Assembly: GCA_902797405.1 (NCBI GenBank)
Contig: CADBSP010000138.1
Span: 1 to 12,397, forward strand
DNA from: an uncultured Eubacteriales bacterium
GTDB taxonomy: Bacteria > Bacillota > Clostridia > Peptostreptococcales > Anaerovoracaceae
Direction of reading: 5' to 3'
DNA: 12,397 nucleotides
In this document: piece by piece, positions 1 to 6,347 of the stretch
Layout of the letters: each line of letters begins with the position of its first letter
How positions within the stretch are numbered: the stretch's first letter is position 1
Notes under the pieces: model-generated
Database searches by the model: none
Told to the model about the DNA's origin: nothing
Seen by the model: only the letters and a program-made list of their open reading frames with translations
Translations under genes and position numbers: made by a program

Positions 1-1
1 A

Positions 2-445
2 GTTCCTGCAGGTCTAGGTGATCCCATGTTTGATGGAGTCGAAAATCTGATATCCCAAGTGATCTTCGGAATCCCTGCAATAAAAGGAATAGAGTTCGGT
101 GCAGGATTCGATGCAGCTCGCATGAAGGGTAGTGAGAACAACGATGAATATATTTTGAATGAGGAAGGATCGCCGTTAGATGCCAGACTGGATTCATGGA
201 TTACGACCAAGACCAACAATGCCGGAGGAATTCTGGGAGGAATTACAAACGGTCAGGATATAGTTTTTAGAGTTGCAGTAAAACCAACACCTACTATCGC
301 CAAGGAACAGGATTCAATCAATTATAATACGGGTGAAGAGGTAAAACTAAGAGTGAAAGGACGCCATGATCCCTGCATAGTTCCACGTGTGCTTCCTTGT
401 GTCGAGGCTGCAGCTGCAATTGTTATACTGGATTATATGCTTTAG
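2..445 (+). CDS. aroC: Chorismate synthase, C-terminal part (5' end outside window)
   Basis: Chorismate synthase makes chorismate from 5-enolpyruvylshikimate-3-phosphate, the last step of the common aromatic pathway, using reduced FMN. The reading frame is open from the first codon at base 2, so the start lies before the window. The visible ~147 residues match the C-terminal third of the family: a GLGDPMFDG segment (the GLGEPVFD-type motif), then SQVIFGIPAIKGIEFGAGF, then a GGILGGITNG glycine-rich stretch, and the late GRHDPCIVPRVLP motif near the C-terminus. These are signature regions of AroC. It is followed by chorismate mutase and dehydroquinase on the same strand, consistent with an aromatic-amino-acid operon. 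No terminator follows. Identification is secure; only the N-terminus is missing. Confidence 0.96.
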   Translation, partial: VPAGLGDPMFDGVENLISQVIFGIPAIKGIEFGAGFDAARMKGSENNDEYILNEEGSPLDARLDSWITTKTNNAGGILGGITNGQDIVFRVAVKPTPTIAKEQDSINYNTGEEVKLRVKGRHDPCIVPRVLPCVEAAAAIVILDYML

Positions 446-450
446 ATATG

Positions 451-462
451 CTCTTTAAAGAG
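451..462. repeat. 12-bp perfect palindrome just after aroC
   Basis: CTCTTTAAAGAG is a perfect 12-bp palindrome starting 5 bases after the aroC stop codon. As RNA it could form only a 4-bp stem with a 4-base loop, so it is not a terminator. Its right half overlaps the GAGG that would serve as ribosome binding site for the small leader frame at 476. A role as operator or start-masking hairpin is possible but unproven. Confidence 0.4.
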
Positions 463-469
463 GTATGGA

Positions 470-590
470 TAGATAATGGTACTTAATGCTTGTACCAATA
501 AGGCGGAAATAAAATAATAAATGAGAGAAATAGATAATGGTTCTTAATGTTTTTGCAATAAGGTGGCAATATATCAATAAATGAGGAAAT
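470..590 (+). repeat. Two diverged ~60-bp tandem repeats before chorismate mutase
   Basis: Copy 1 is 470-530 (61 bases) and copy 2 is 531-590 (60 bases). By eye they are about three-quarters identical with one or two single-base gaps. Each begins TAGATAATGGTNCTTAATG and ends in an ATAAATGAG-type purine-rich stretch. A third TAGATAATG at 591-599 supplies the real start codon of the mutase gene at 597. The repeated unit therefore looks like the ribosome-binding-site plus start-codon region duplicated upstream. Each copy has its own ATG, at 476 and 537, opening a very short frame. Copy 1 also has a GGTAC/GTACC inverted repeat (478-482 and 492-496) that copy 2 has lost. Confidence 0.75.
537..584 (+). 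CDS. Putative 15-codon leader peptide with Phe, Trp and Tyr
   Basis: An ATG at 537 opens a frame for MVLNVFAIRWQYINK, ending at TGA 582-584. A GAGAG stretch about 9 bases upstream could act as a weak ribosome binding site. The stop overlaps the GAGGA (583-587) that serves the mutase gene starting at 597, so translation of the two could be coupled. The peptide contains one residue of each aromatic amino acid, notable just upstream of the enzyme that commits chorismate to Phe/Tyr. The equivalent frame in the first repeat copy (476-517, MVLNACTNKAEIK) has none. No clear terminator/antiterminator pair is visible, so attenuation is only a hypothesis and the frame may not be translated. Confidence 0.25.
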   Translation: MVLNVFAIRWQYINK

Positions 591-596
591 TAGATA

Positions 597-869
597 ATGA
601 CATTGTTGGAATATAGAGAAGAGATAGATAAGATAGATGCAGAAATTGTAAAGCTGTTGGAAGCTCGCTTTACCATTGTAGAAGCCATCGCAAAGATAAA
701 AGAAGCTGAGGGATTGCCGATTGAAAACCAGGAGAGGGAAGCGGTTGTGTTAGATAGAATCGAAGAACTATCCGGGCCGCATCTGGCAGAACATAATCGC
801 ACGATATTTAGTCAGATAATTAAGTCAAGTAAGGAACACCAAGGTCGTTTCCTGCATTCTAAATACTAA
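597..869 (+). CDS. Chorismate mutase, AroQ class, monofunctional
   Basis: Chorismate mutase rearranges chorismate to prephenate, the branch point to phenylalanine and tyrosine. The 90-residue all-helical protein matches the AroQ-class mutase domain (CM_2) with no fused dehydratase or dehydrogenase. Active-site residues known from the E. coli P-protein domain can be placed: Arg7, Arg24, Lys35, Arg47-Glu48 and Gln82. Asn44 sits where many homologues have Asp. GAGGA at 583-587 is 9 bases from the ATG and supports this start. It lies between aroC and a type II dehydroquinase, so an aromatic biosynthesis role fits. The gene is bracketed by tandem duplications, a ~60-bp pair upstream and an 11-bp pair across its stop codon. 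The name aroQ is avoided because it is also used for the next gene's family. Confidence 0.92.
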   Translation: MTLLEYREEIDKIDAEIVKLLEARFTIVEAIAKIKEAEGLPIENQEREAVVLDRIEELSGPHLAEHNRTIFSQIIKSSKEHQGRFLHSKY

Positions 870-880
870 CTAAATACTAA
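859..880 (+). repeat. 11-bp tandem duplication across the mutase stop codon
   Basis: CTAAATACTAA occurs twice back to back, at 859-869 and 870-880. The first copy ends exactly with the TAA stop of the chorismate mutase gene, so losing or gaining one copy leaves the protein unchanged. It probably arose by replication slippage. Confidence 0.8.
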
Positions 881-919
881 AAATATTGAAGAATAAGTAT
901 CGAGGAAGTGGGTGATACA

Positions 920-1399
920 ATGAAGATTCTTGTAATTAATGGACCAAATATAAACATGCTTGGAGTTCGGGAACCTGAGTACTACGGATATGAAACCTAT
1001 GATGATTTAGTGGAAATGATTAGGAATAAGGCTCGGGAAATCTCAGAAAGAAAATACAATGAAGGTAAGACGGATTTAAAAAGCAAGGTTTTCGTGAGCT
1101 TTTTTCAGTCAAACCATGAAGGTGAATTGGTGGATACCATACAAAAGGCAAAAGGTGAATACGATGGAATTATAATCAATCCTGCGGCCTACACCCATAC
1201 AAGCATAGCAATTTTGGATGCGCTTCAGACGGTGGATATCCCGGCAATTGAGGTTCACATCTCTGATCTAAACGCAAGAGAGGAATATCGTCAGATATCA
1301 TATGTGCGTGAAGCCTGTGAGGCATGCATAATGGGGCAGGGGCTGGAAGGTTATTGTTACGCTTTAGACATGCTTTGCAACATAATCGATGAGAGTTAA
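920..1399 (+). CDS. aroQ: 3-dehydroquinate dehydratase, type II
   Basis: Type II dehydroquinase dehydrates 3-dehydroquinate to 3-dehydroshikimate, the third shikimate-pathway step, and forms a dodecamer in known members. Visible motifs are MKILVINGPNINMLG at the N-terminus, R17-EPEYYG with the catalytic Tyr22, QSNHEGE (63-69), INPAAYTHTS with catalytic His93, and EVHISD (His113). A GTG at 908 in the same frame was not chosen, because it lies 2 bases from the GAGGA at 902-906 and the family begins at MKILVINGPN. From ATG 920 the protein has 159 residues, somewhat above the usual ~145. The excess is a lysine-rich insertion around residues 40-58, between helix 1 and the strand before QSNHEGE. 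It follows chorismate mutase by 50 bases and is probably cotranscribed with aroC. Confidence 0.95.
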   Translation: MKILVINGPNINMLGVREPEYYGYETYDDLVEMIRNKAREISERKYNEGKTDLKSKVFVSFFQSNHEGELVDTIQKAKGEYDGIIINPAAYTHTSIAILDALQTVDIPAIEVHISDLNAREEYRQISYVREACEACIMGQGLEGYCYALDMLCNIIDES

Positions 1400-1408
1400 A
1401 TTGTGATG

Positions 1409-1417
1409 TGATATAAT
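1409..1417 (+). promoter_or_regulatory. Extended -10 promoter element before the DUF2130 gene
   Basis: TG-A-TATAAT at 1409-1417 is a perfect extended -10 element of the housekeeping sigma factor. No good -35 box is seen at the right distance, which extended -10 promoters can tolerate. The expected transcription start, about 7 bases downstream, falls at 1424-1425, on or next to the ATG at 1425. No purine-rich ribosome binding site precedes that ATG, so a leaderless transcript is possible. Confidence 0.45.
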
Positions 1418-1424
1418 AAACTAA

Positions 1425-2720
1425 ATGAGTATGAATGAAATTAAGTGCCCCCACTGTGGGAAAGTGTTTCAGGTAGATGAAACAGGATATTTAGATATAC
1501 TGAGGCAGGTTAGAGACGACATCTTTGAAAGAGAGGTTGAAGGTAACCGTGCTCAGTTTGAGCGTGAAAAAAAGGCCGAGCTTAAGATAGCAAAGGCAGA
1601 GGCGGAGAGAGAAAAAGAGAGAGCACTTTCGGAGGCTGCAGAGGAACTCCATAAACTTCTTTCATCAAAGGATAGAAAAATCGCGGAGCTGGAAGGAAGA
1701 ATTAAGGTCGGAGAAAGCGATAAACAGCTTGCAATCGTAAATGCCGTTAACGAAAAAGAAAAAGAAATAGCAGAGCAGGAAAAGAAGATAGATTCCCTAA
1801 AGGGAAAGATTGAGCTTGGAAAAAAAGAAAGCCAATTGGAACTTAAGTCCTTGACAGAACAGTACGAGGCTCAGTTAAAAAGCAAGGAAGAACAATACGA
1901 GGCTCAGCTAAAGATAAAGAACGAGCAGGTTGAATACTATAAGGATTTCAAAACCCGTCAGTCAACAAAGATGTTGGGTGAGAGCCTGGAACAACACTGT
2001 GAAATTGAGTTCAATAAACTGCGTGCCACGGGATTTCGAAACGCTTACTTTGAGAAGGACAATGATGCCAAGGAAGGTACCAAGGGAGACTATATCTATA
2101 GGGAATCCACGGATGATGGTATTGAAGTTGTTTCAATCATGTTTGAAATGAAGAACGAGATGGACACAACAGCAACCAAGCATAAGAACGAAGACTTCCT
2201 GGACAAACTCGACAAGGATCGCAAAAAGAAAAACTGCGAATATGCGGTTCTGGTATCCTTATTGGAAGCAGATAGCGATTTATACAATTCCGGAATCGTT
2301 GATATGTCTCACCGCTACGAGAAGATGTATGTAGTAAGACCTCAGTTCTTTATTCCGATTATTACACTTCTCAGAAATGCAGCCATGAACAGCATCAATG
2401 CCAGACGAGCATTAGAGGTTGCCAGACAGCAGGATATCGATGTGACCAATTTCGAAGAGAAAATGAAGAAATTCCAAGAAGGCTTCGGAAAGAACTATAT
2501 GGCGGCTAGCAAGAAATTCGATGAGGCAATAAATGAGATTGATAAAACTATAGAGCATTTGGAGAAAGTGAAAAAGTCGCTTCTGTCTTCTGAAAACAAT
2601 TTGCGTTTGGCTAACGATAAGGCTCAGGATCTAAGTATTAAAAAGCTAACTCGAGGGAATCCGACCATGAAAGCAAAATTCGCTGAAGCAAATAAGAACA
2701 GAAAGACCGATGAAGAATAG
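1425..2720 (+). CDS. DUF2130 coiled-coil protein with PD-(D/E)XK-like signature
   Basis: The 431-residue protein matches the DUF2130 family (COG4487-type), whose cellular function is not established. It opens with a single zinc-ribbon-like knuckle, CPHCGKVF (Cys8, Cys11). A long Lys/Glu-rich coiled coil follows (about 25-175), containing a duplicated 11-residue unit. The conserved globular domain spans about 180-345, and a second helical, charged tail runs to the end. Inside the globular domain, KGDYIY (Asp222) followed 19 residues later by Glu241-Met-Lys243 has the D-x(n)-E-x-K spacing of PD-(D/E)XK nuclease-fold proteins; nuclease activity is my inference. The ATG at 1425 (alternative 1431) lacks a clear ribosome binding site but follows an extended -10. 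The neighbours, aromatic biosynthesis upstream and a phosphoesterase downstream, do not point to a role. Confidence 0.85.
   Translation: MSMNEIKCPHCGKVFQVDETGYLDILRQVRDDIFEREVEGNRAQFEREKKAELKIAKAEAEREKERALSEAAEELHKLLSSKDRKIAELEGRIKVGESDKQLAIVNAVNEKEKEIAEQEKKIDSLKGKIELGKKESQLELKSLTEQYEAQLKSKEEQYEAQLKIKNEQVEYYKDFKTRQSTKMLGESLEQHCEIEFNKLRATGFRNAYFEKDNDAKEGTKGDYIYRESTDDGIEVVSIMFEMKNEMDTTATKHKNEDFLDKLDKDRKKKNCEYAVLVSLLEADSDLYNSGIVDMSHRYEKMYVVRPQFFIPIITLLRNAAMNSINARRALEVARQQDIDVTNFEEKMKKFQEGFGKNYMAASKKFDEAINEIDKTIEHLEKVKKSLLSSENNLRLANDKAQDLSIKKLTRGNPTMKAKFAEANKNRKTDEE
1857..1922 (+). repeat. 33-bp in-frame tandem repeat in the DUF2130 coiled coil
   Basis: Two adjacent 33-base units (1857-1889, 1890-1922) encode EQYEAQLKSKE and EQYEAQLKIKN, residues 145-155 and 156-166. 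An 11-residue (hendecad) period fits a coiled coil and keeps its register. The copies differ at a few bases, so the duplication is not brand new. Confidence 0.75.
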
Positions 2721-2774
2721 AATGGCCTAGTTGATAAACCATTATCGACTGCTGAAAGTATTTATTTAAAACTG

Positions 2775-3473
2775 ATGAGCATATTTGCAATTGGGGACGT
2801 GCATTTGTCCCTGGATGAGAGAATAGAAAAACCTATGGATGTCTTTGGTCCCAGATGGGCCAATCATACCGAAAGACTTCGCGATAATTGGTTGGAAATT
2901 GTGGGGGAAGAAGACATCGCTATAATATGTGGAGATATTTCCTGGGGCCTGAGGCTGGATGAAGCCATGGCTGATCTTTTGTTTTTGGATAATCTTCCGG
3001 GAACCAAGACTATTACAAAGGGGAACCACGACCTTTGGTGGAATTCAGTAAGCAAGCTCAACAAAATCAGTGAAAGGATGACATTCCTGCAGAACAAGGC
3101 TTATCTGCTGGATGACGGTACGGCTATTTGTGGAACCAGAGGATGGATTTGTCCGGGCACTGAGGGGTTTGATGAACATGACAGAAAGATTTATGAAAGG
3201 GAAATTCTTAGACTTAAGATGTCGTTGGATGACGCTGTTTCCCGTGGCGCAAAAGAAATAATTGCAGCCCTTCATTATCCGCCAAGCAATGACAAGTTTG
3301 AGGCTTCGGGATTCACAAACACTCTGGAAGAATACGGCGTGAAAACCTGCGTTTACGGTCACCTTCACAGTAAGGATGCTTTTAAAAATGGGTATAAGGG
3401 AATATGGAACGGAGTTAATTACAAGCTGGTGTCTTTGGATTATGTTGAAGCAAAACCGGTTTTGATTAAATAG
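2775..3473 (+). CDS. Calcineurin-like metallophosphoesterase
   Basis: This 232-residue cytoplasmic protein belongs to the calcineurin-like phosphoesterase superfamily and resembles the uncharacterised COG1768-type phosphohydrolases. All five metal-binding blocks are present in order: GDVH (Asp8, His10), GDIS (Asp54), GNHD (Asn84, His85), a late His in ALHYPPS (His167) and GHLH (His196, His198). A complete two-metal active site is therefore predicted; the substrate is unknown. The N-terminal MSIFAIGDVHLS supports the start at 2775, although no strong Shine-Dalgarno sequence is seen in the 54-base gap after the DUF2130 gene. Cotranscription with that gene is likely from orientation and the absence of a terminator. 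Confidence 0.9.
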   Translation: MSIFAIGDVHLSLDERIEKPMDVFGPRWANHTERLRDNWLEIVGEEDIAIICGDISWGLRLDEAMADLLFLDNLPGTKTITKGNHDLWWNSVSKLNKISERMTFLQNKAYLLDDGTAICGTRGWICPGTEGFDEHDRKIYEREILRLKMSLDDAVSRGAKEIIAALHYPPSNDKFEASGFTNTLEEYGVKTCVYGHLHSKDAFKNGYKGIWNGVNYKLVSLDYVEAKPVLIK

Positions 3474-3568
3474 TATTAATTAACCAAAATCTTTCATCGG
3501 GTAAACAAAGATGTGACTTACCTGAGGAATAAGAAGAAAACGAATTAAAATGACAGAGGAGAAGAGTA

Positions 3569-4846
3569 ATGGATAAAAAGAGAGCGATTCTAATAATACT
3601 CGATAGCATGGGCATAGGTGATTTGGCAGATGCTGCAAACTACGGAGATAAAGGCTCAGACACATTGAGTCACATTGTGAAGTGGTTCGATGAACACCAA
3701 GGTGAAAAGAGTGAAAAATACGGTGATTTCACGGATAAAAGAATAACCGGTGTGAAAATCGACGAGTTAGGGGAAGTTCCCGCATTTGAAATACCTGAAC
3801 TATCAAAGTTGGGACTCGGAAACATCAATAGTTCCAATCCGGGAATAGACCGGTTCGCAGTTGAACATCCTGAAGGTGCTTATGGAAAGCTCAGAGAATT
3901 ATCAAAGGGTAAAGACACTATTACAGGTCACTGGGAGATTTGCGGTATAGAAACACCGACTCCCTTTAAGACTTATCCCGATGGTTTTCCTGAAGAATTC
4001 ATTAAAACATTTGAGGAGAAGATTGGTGTAGAAGTGCTTGGAAACTATCCTGAATCCGGAACAGTAATAATTGAAAACCTGGGACCAGAGCACGAAGCCA
4101 CGGGAAAACCAATCGTATATACATCCAGCGATAGCGTATTCCAGATAGCTGCAAATACTGCAGTGATTCCTTTGGAAAAACTTTATTGGATGTGTGAGAC
4201 CGCCAGAGAACTTCTCCAAGGCGAATGGGCGTGCGGAAGGGTAATCGCCAGACCTTATATCATAAATGAGAAAGGTGAGAGGGAAAGAACCAGTGACCGC
4301 CATGACTACGCTGTAAGTCCACCGGAGGAGACTTTGTTGGATAAGGTCAAAGCAGCTGGGAAGACAGTTTACTGCGTAGGTAAAATAAATGACATCTTTA
4401 ACGGATGCGGTGTTACTGATACAGTGCACACGGATAATAATATGGATGGCGTAGATAAAACGCTTGAAGCGATGAATCAAGTGGAAGAGGGATTCATTTT
4501 CACAAACCTGGTTGACTTTGATTCCCAATATGGACATCGCCGCGACCCTGAGGGATACGGAAGAGCAATCATGGAATTCGACAATAGATTACCTGAGATA
4601 AAAGCAGCTATGAGGCCAGGGGATATTCTGATTCTAACTGCAGACCACGGTAATGACCCGACATGGACCGGTTTCGATCATACCAGAGAACATATACCTT
4701 GTGTATTCTATGGAGAGCCAATCAAACCGGGAGTTGAATTCCATACACCAAATACATTCGCAAACATCGGAGCAACAATAGCTGACTATCTCGGAGCAGA
4801 AAAGCTAAGCATAGGCGAGAGCATGCTGGCGGAGATAAGCAAATAG
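3569..4846 (+). CDS. deoB: Phosphopentomutase
   Basis: DeoB interconverts (deoxy)ribose-1-phosphate and the 5-phosphate, linking nucleoside breakdown to the pentose phosphate pool. It belongs to the alkaline-phosphatase-like fold and uses two metal ions. Against the B. cereus enzyme as I recall it, key residues align: Asp12, Thr117 in GKDTITGHWE (the phosphorylated Thr85 equivalent), Asp318 and His323 in VDFDSQYGH, Asp359-His360 in TADHGND and His371 in FDHTREH. At 425 residues it is about 30 longer than the B. cereus enzyme. The excess is a charged insertion near residues 40-70, before PELSKLGLGNI. AGAGGAGAAG at 3555-3564 is a good ribosome binding site. The phosphorylase gene 40 bases downstream makes its product the DeoB substrate. 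Confidence 0.96.
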   Translation: MDKKRAILIILDSMGIGDLADAANYGDKGSDTLSHIVKWFDEHQGEKSEKYGDFTDKRITGVKIDELGEVPAFEIPELSKLGLGNINSSNPGIDRFAVEHPEGAYGKLRELSKGKDTITGHWEICGIETPTPFKTYPDGFPEEFIKTFEEKIGVEVLGNYPESGTVIIENLGPEHEATGKPIVYTSSDSVFQIAANTAVIPLEKLYWMCETARELLQGEWACGRVIARPYIINEKGERERTSDRHDYAVSPPEETLLDKVKAAGKTVYCVGKINDIFNGCGVTDTVHTDNNMDGVDKTLEAMNQVEEGFIFTNLVDFDSQYGHRRDPEGYGRAIMEFDNRLPEIKAAMRPGDILILTADHGNDPTWTGFDHTREHIPCVFYGEPIKPGVEFHTPNTFANIGATIADYLGAEKLSIGESMLAEISK

Positions 4847-4886
4847 ACTAAATAAAAATAATAAAGGAAATCAAAAGGAGAATCCT

Positions 4887-6254
4887 ATGAGCTTCAATAT
4901 GAATGAAGTCATCACCAAGAAACGAGATGGTGGAAAATTAACCGAAGAAGAAATCAAATACTTTGTAAATGGATATACAGATGGAAGCATACCCGACTAT
5001 CAGGCTGCGGCGCTTTTGATGGCTATCTTTTTTCAGCATATGGATGAAGAAGAAACTTTAGCTTTGACACGTGCCATGAAAGACAGCGGAGATACAGTTG
5101 ACCTTTCGTCAATTTCCGGAATCAAAGTGGACAAGCATAGTACGGGTGGAATCGGAGATAAGATAACCTTGATTGCAGGACCACTCGCAGCTGCATGTGG
5201 CGTGCCAATAGCAAAAATGAGTGGACGTGGGTTAGGCTTCACTGGGGGAACTATCGATAAGCTTGAATCCATTCCGGGATTTCAAACCACACTTGCGCCT
5301 GCAGAATTCTTTAAACAAGTGGAGGAAGTAGGTATTTCTCTAATAGGTCAGAGTGGTCATATTGCTCCTGCAGATAAGAAGCTTTATGCTCTTAGAGATG
5401 TAACAGCAACGGTTGCAGACATTAGTTTAATAACATCAAGTATCATGAGCAAAAAACTTGCTGCCGGTTCGGATGCTATCGTTTTGGATGTTAAATGTGG
5501 AAAAGGCGCATTCATGGAAAACGAAGAGGAAGCTGCCAAATTAGCTGAAACAATGTGTAAAGTCGGAAACCTGGCAGGTAAGAAAACGGTTGCAGTTCTC
5601 ACCGACATGAACCAGCCTCTGGGCCATGCGGTTGGTAACGCAATAGAAGTAATCGAGGCGATTGAAACACTAAAGGGTCGCGGTCCAAAGGATGTAACTG
5701 AACTATCCATTTACCTGGCAGGCTGGATGGTTTACCTTGGAAGAATAGCATCTACTCATGAGGAAGGACAAAAGATGGTTCGGGATGCTTTGGAATTAGG
5801 AAAGGCTCTAAGCATTTTCCGAAGATTGATAACTTCCCAGGGTGGAAATCCACGTGTCGTCGATAATTACAATCTGCTTCCTCAGGCAGCTCATAAGGTT
5901 GACATGTTTTTCAACAAGGAAATGCTTTCGGGAATTTCTTCTGATGGAGTTAATACTGCTGCACCGGAAGATGCAGTTTATTATGTTTCAGAGATTGATA
6001 GCCAGAGAGTAGGAATATGCTCTCAGAGAACCGGTGCCGGTCGCGCAGTGAAGGAAGATCCAATTGATCCGTCTGCAGGTGTAATTGTTCATAAGAAAAT
6101 TGGCGATGAGGTTAGACTAGGCGACAAGCTTGCCACTTTCTGTGGAAATAATGAAGATAAGGTTTATATCGCCATTAATGAAGCCGCTAATATCTTTACA
6201 TTTAGCTCAACGAAAACGGAACCTCCTGCATTAATAAAAAGGACAATAGAGTAG
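4887..6254 (+). CDS. pdp: Pyrimidine-nucleoside phosphorylase (thymidine phosphorylase family)
   Basis: It cleaves uridine, deoxyuridine or thymidine with phosphate, giving the base and (deoxy)ribose-1-phosphate, which the upstream DeoB would use. The family signature SGRGLGFTGGTIDKLE (112-127) is intact. Other active-site positions are visible: the phosphate loop KHSTGGIGDK (His84, Ser85, Thr86), Arg170 and Ser185/Lys189 in SSIMSKK, matching Arg171, Ser186 and Lys190 of E. coli thymidine phosphorylase. The final ~100 residues form the barrel-sandwich C-terminal domain (GAGRAVKEDPIDPSAGV). Length, 455, is slightly above the usual ~433. AAAAGGAG about 8 bases upstream supports ATG 4887; ATG 4899 is an alternative. 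Broad pyrimidine specificity (Pdp) versus thymidine only (DeoA) cannot be settled here; Pdp is the usual Firmicute form. Confidence 0.93.
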   Translation: MSFNMNEVITKKRDGGKLTEEEIKYFVNGYTDGSIPDYQAAALLMAIFFQHMDEEETLALTRAMKDSGDTVDLSSISGIKVDKHSTGGIGDKITLIAGPLAAACGVPIAKMSGRGLGFTGGTIDKLESIPGFQTTLAPAEFFKQVEEVGISLIGQSGHIAPADKKLYALRDVTATVADISLITSSIMSKKLAAGSDAIVLDVKCGKGAFMENEEEAAKLAETMCKVGNLAGKKTVAVLTDMNQPLGHAVGNAIEVIEAIETLKGRGPKDVTELSIYLAGWMVYLGRIASTHEEGQKMVRDALELGKALSIFRRLITSQGGNPRVVDNYNLLPQAAHKVDMFFNKEMLSGISSDGVNTAAPEDAVYYVSEIDSQRVGICSQRTGAGRAVKEDPIDPSAGVIVHKKIGDEVRLGDKLATFCGNNEDKVYIAINEAANIFTFSSTKTEPPALIKRTIE

Positions 6255-6272
6255 AAGCTACTTGAGTTTTCC

Positions 6273-6313
6273 AATGCCCTTATGTTGTTAGATAATGACA
6301 TAAGGGCATTTTT
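6273..6313 (+). terminator. Intrinsic terminator after the deoB-pdp operon
   Basis: AATGCCCTTATG (6273-6284) pairs perfectly with CATAAGGGCATT (6299-6310), a 12-bp stem that can extend inward with weaker pairs, followed by a run of T to 6313. It sits 19 bases after the phosphorylase stop codon and separates the salvage operon from the surface-protein gene. The frame of the downstream gene runs into the hairpin, but translation from there is unlikely. Confidence 0.9.
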
Positions 6314-6330
6314 ACGAAATAGGCTAGAAG

Positions 6331-6347
6331 AAAGGAATCTCATCGTG
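6331..6347 (+). promoter_or_regulatory. Ribosome binding site and GTG start of the surface protein
   Basis: AAAGGAA at 6331-6337 lies 7-9 bases before an in-frame GTG at 6345. This makes GTG the best start. The ATG at 6282 lies inside the upstream terminator stem and has no ribosome binding site. The 21 residues removed are charged and unlike the start of a signal peptide. Confidence 0.7.

Noticed and set aside
908..919. GTG start for dehydroquinase at 908
   Set aside because: It is 2 bases from the GAGGA, too close, and the family begins at MKILVINGPN encoded from 920.
3474..3568. Promoter upstream of deoB (TTGATT near 3462 with CAAAAT near 3485)
   Set aside because: Both boxes match consensus poorly; not reported as a feature.
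3902..4537. 211-codon open frame on the minus strand inside deoB
   Set aside because: It is antisense to a secure gene, has no recognisable protein family and no ribosome binding site evidence; a shadow frame.
590..6301. 14-mer TTAGATAATGACAT shared between 590-603 and 6288-6301
   Set aside because: One match of this length is close to chance expectation in AT-rich DNA of this size, and one copy is explained as a terminator loop.
6282..6344. N-terminal extension of the surface protein from ATG 6282
   Set aside because: The ATG lies in the stem of an intrinsic terminator and has no ribosome binding site; GTG 6345 has one.
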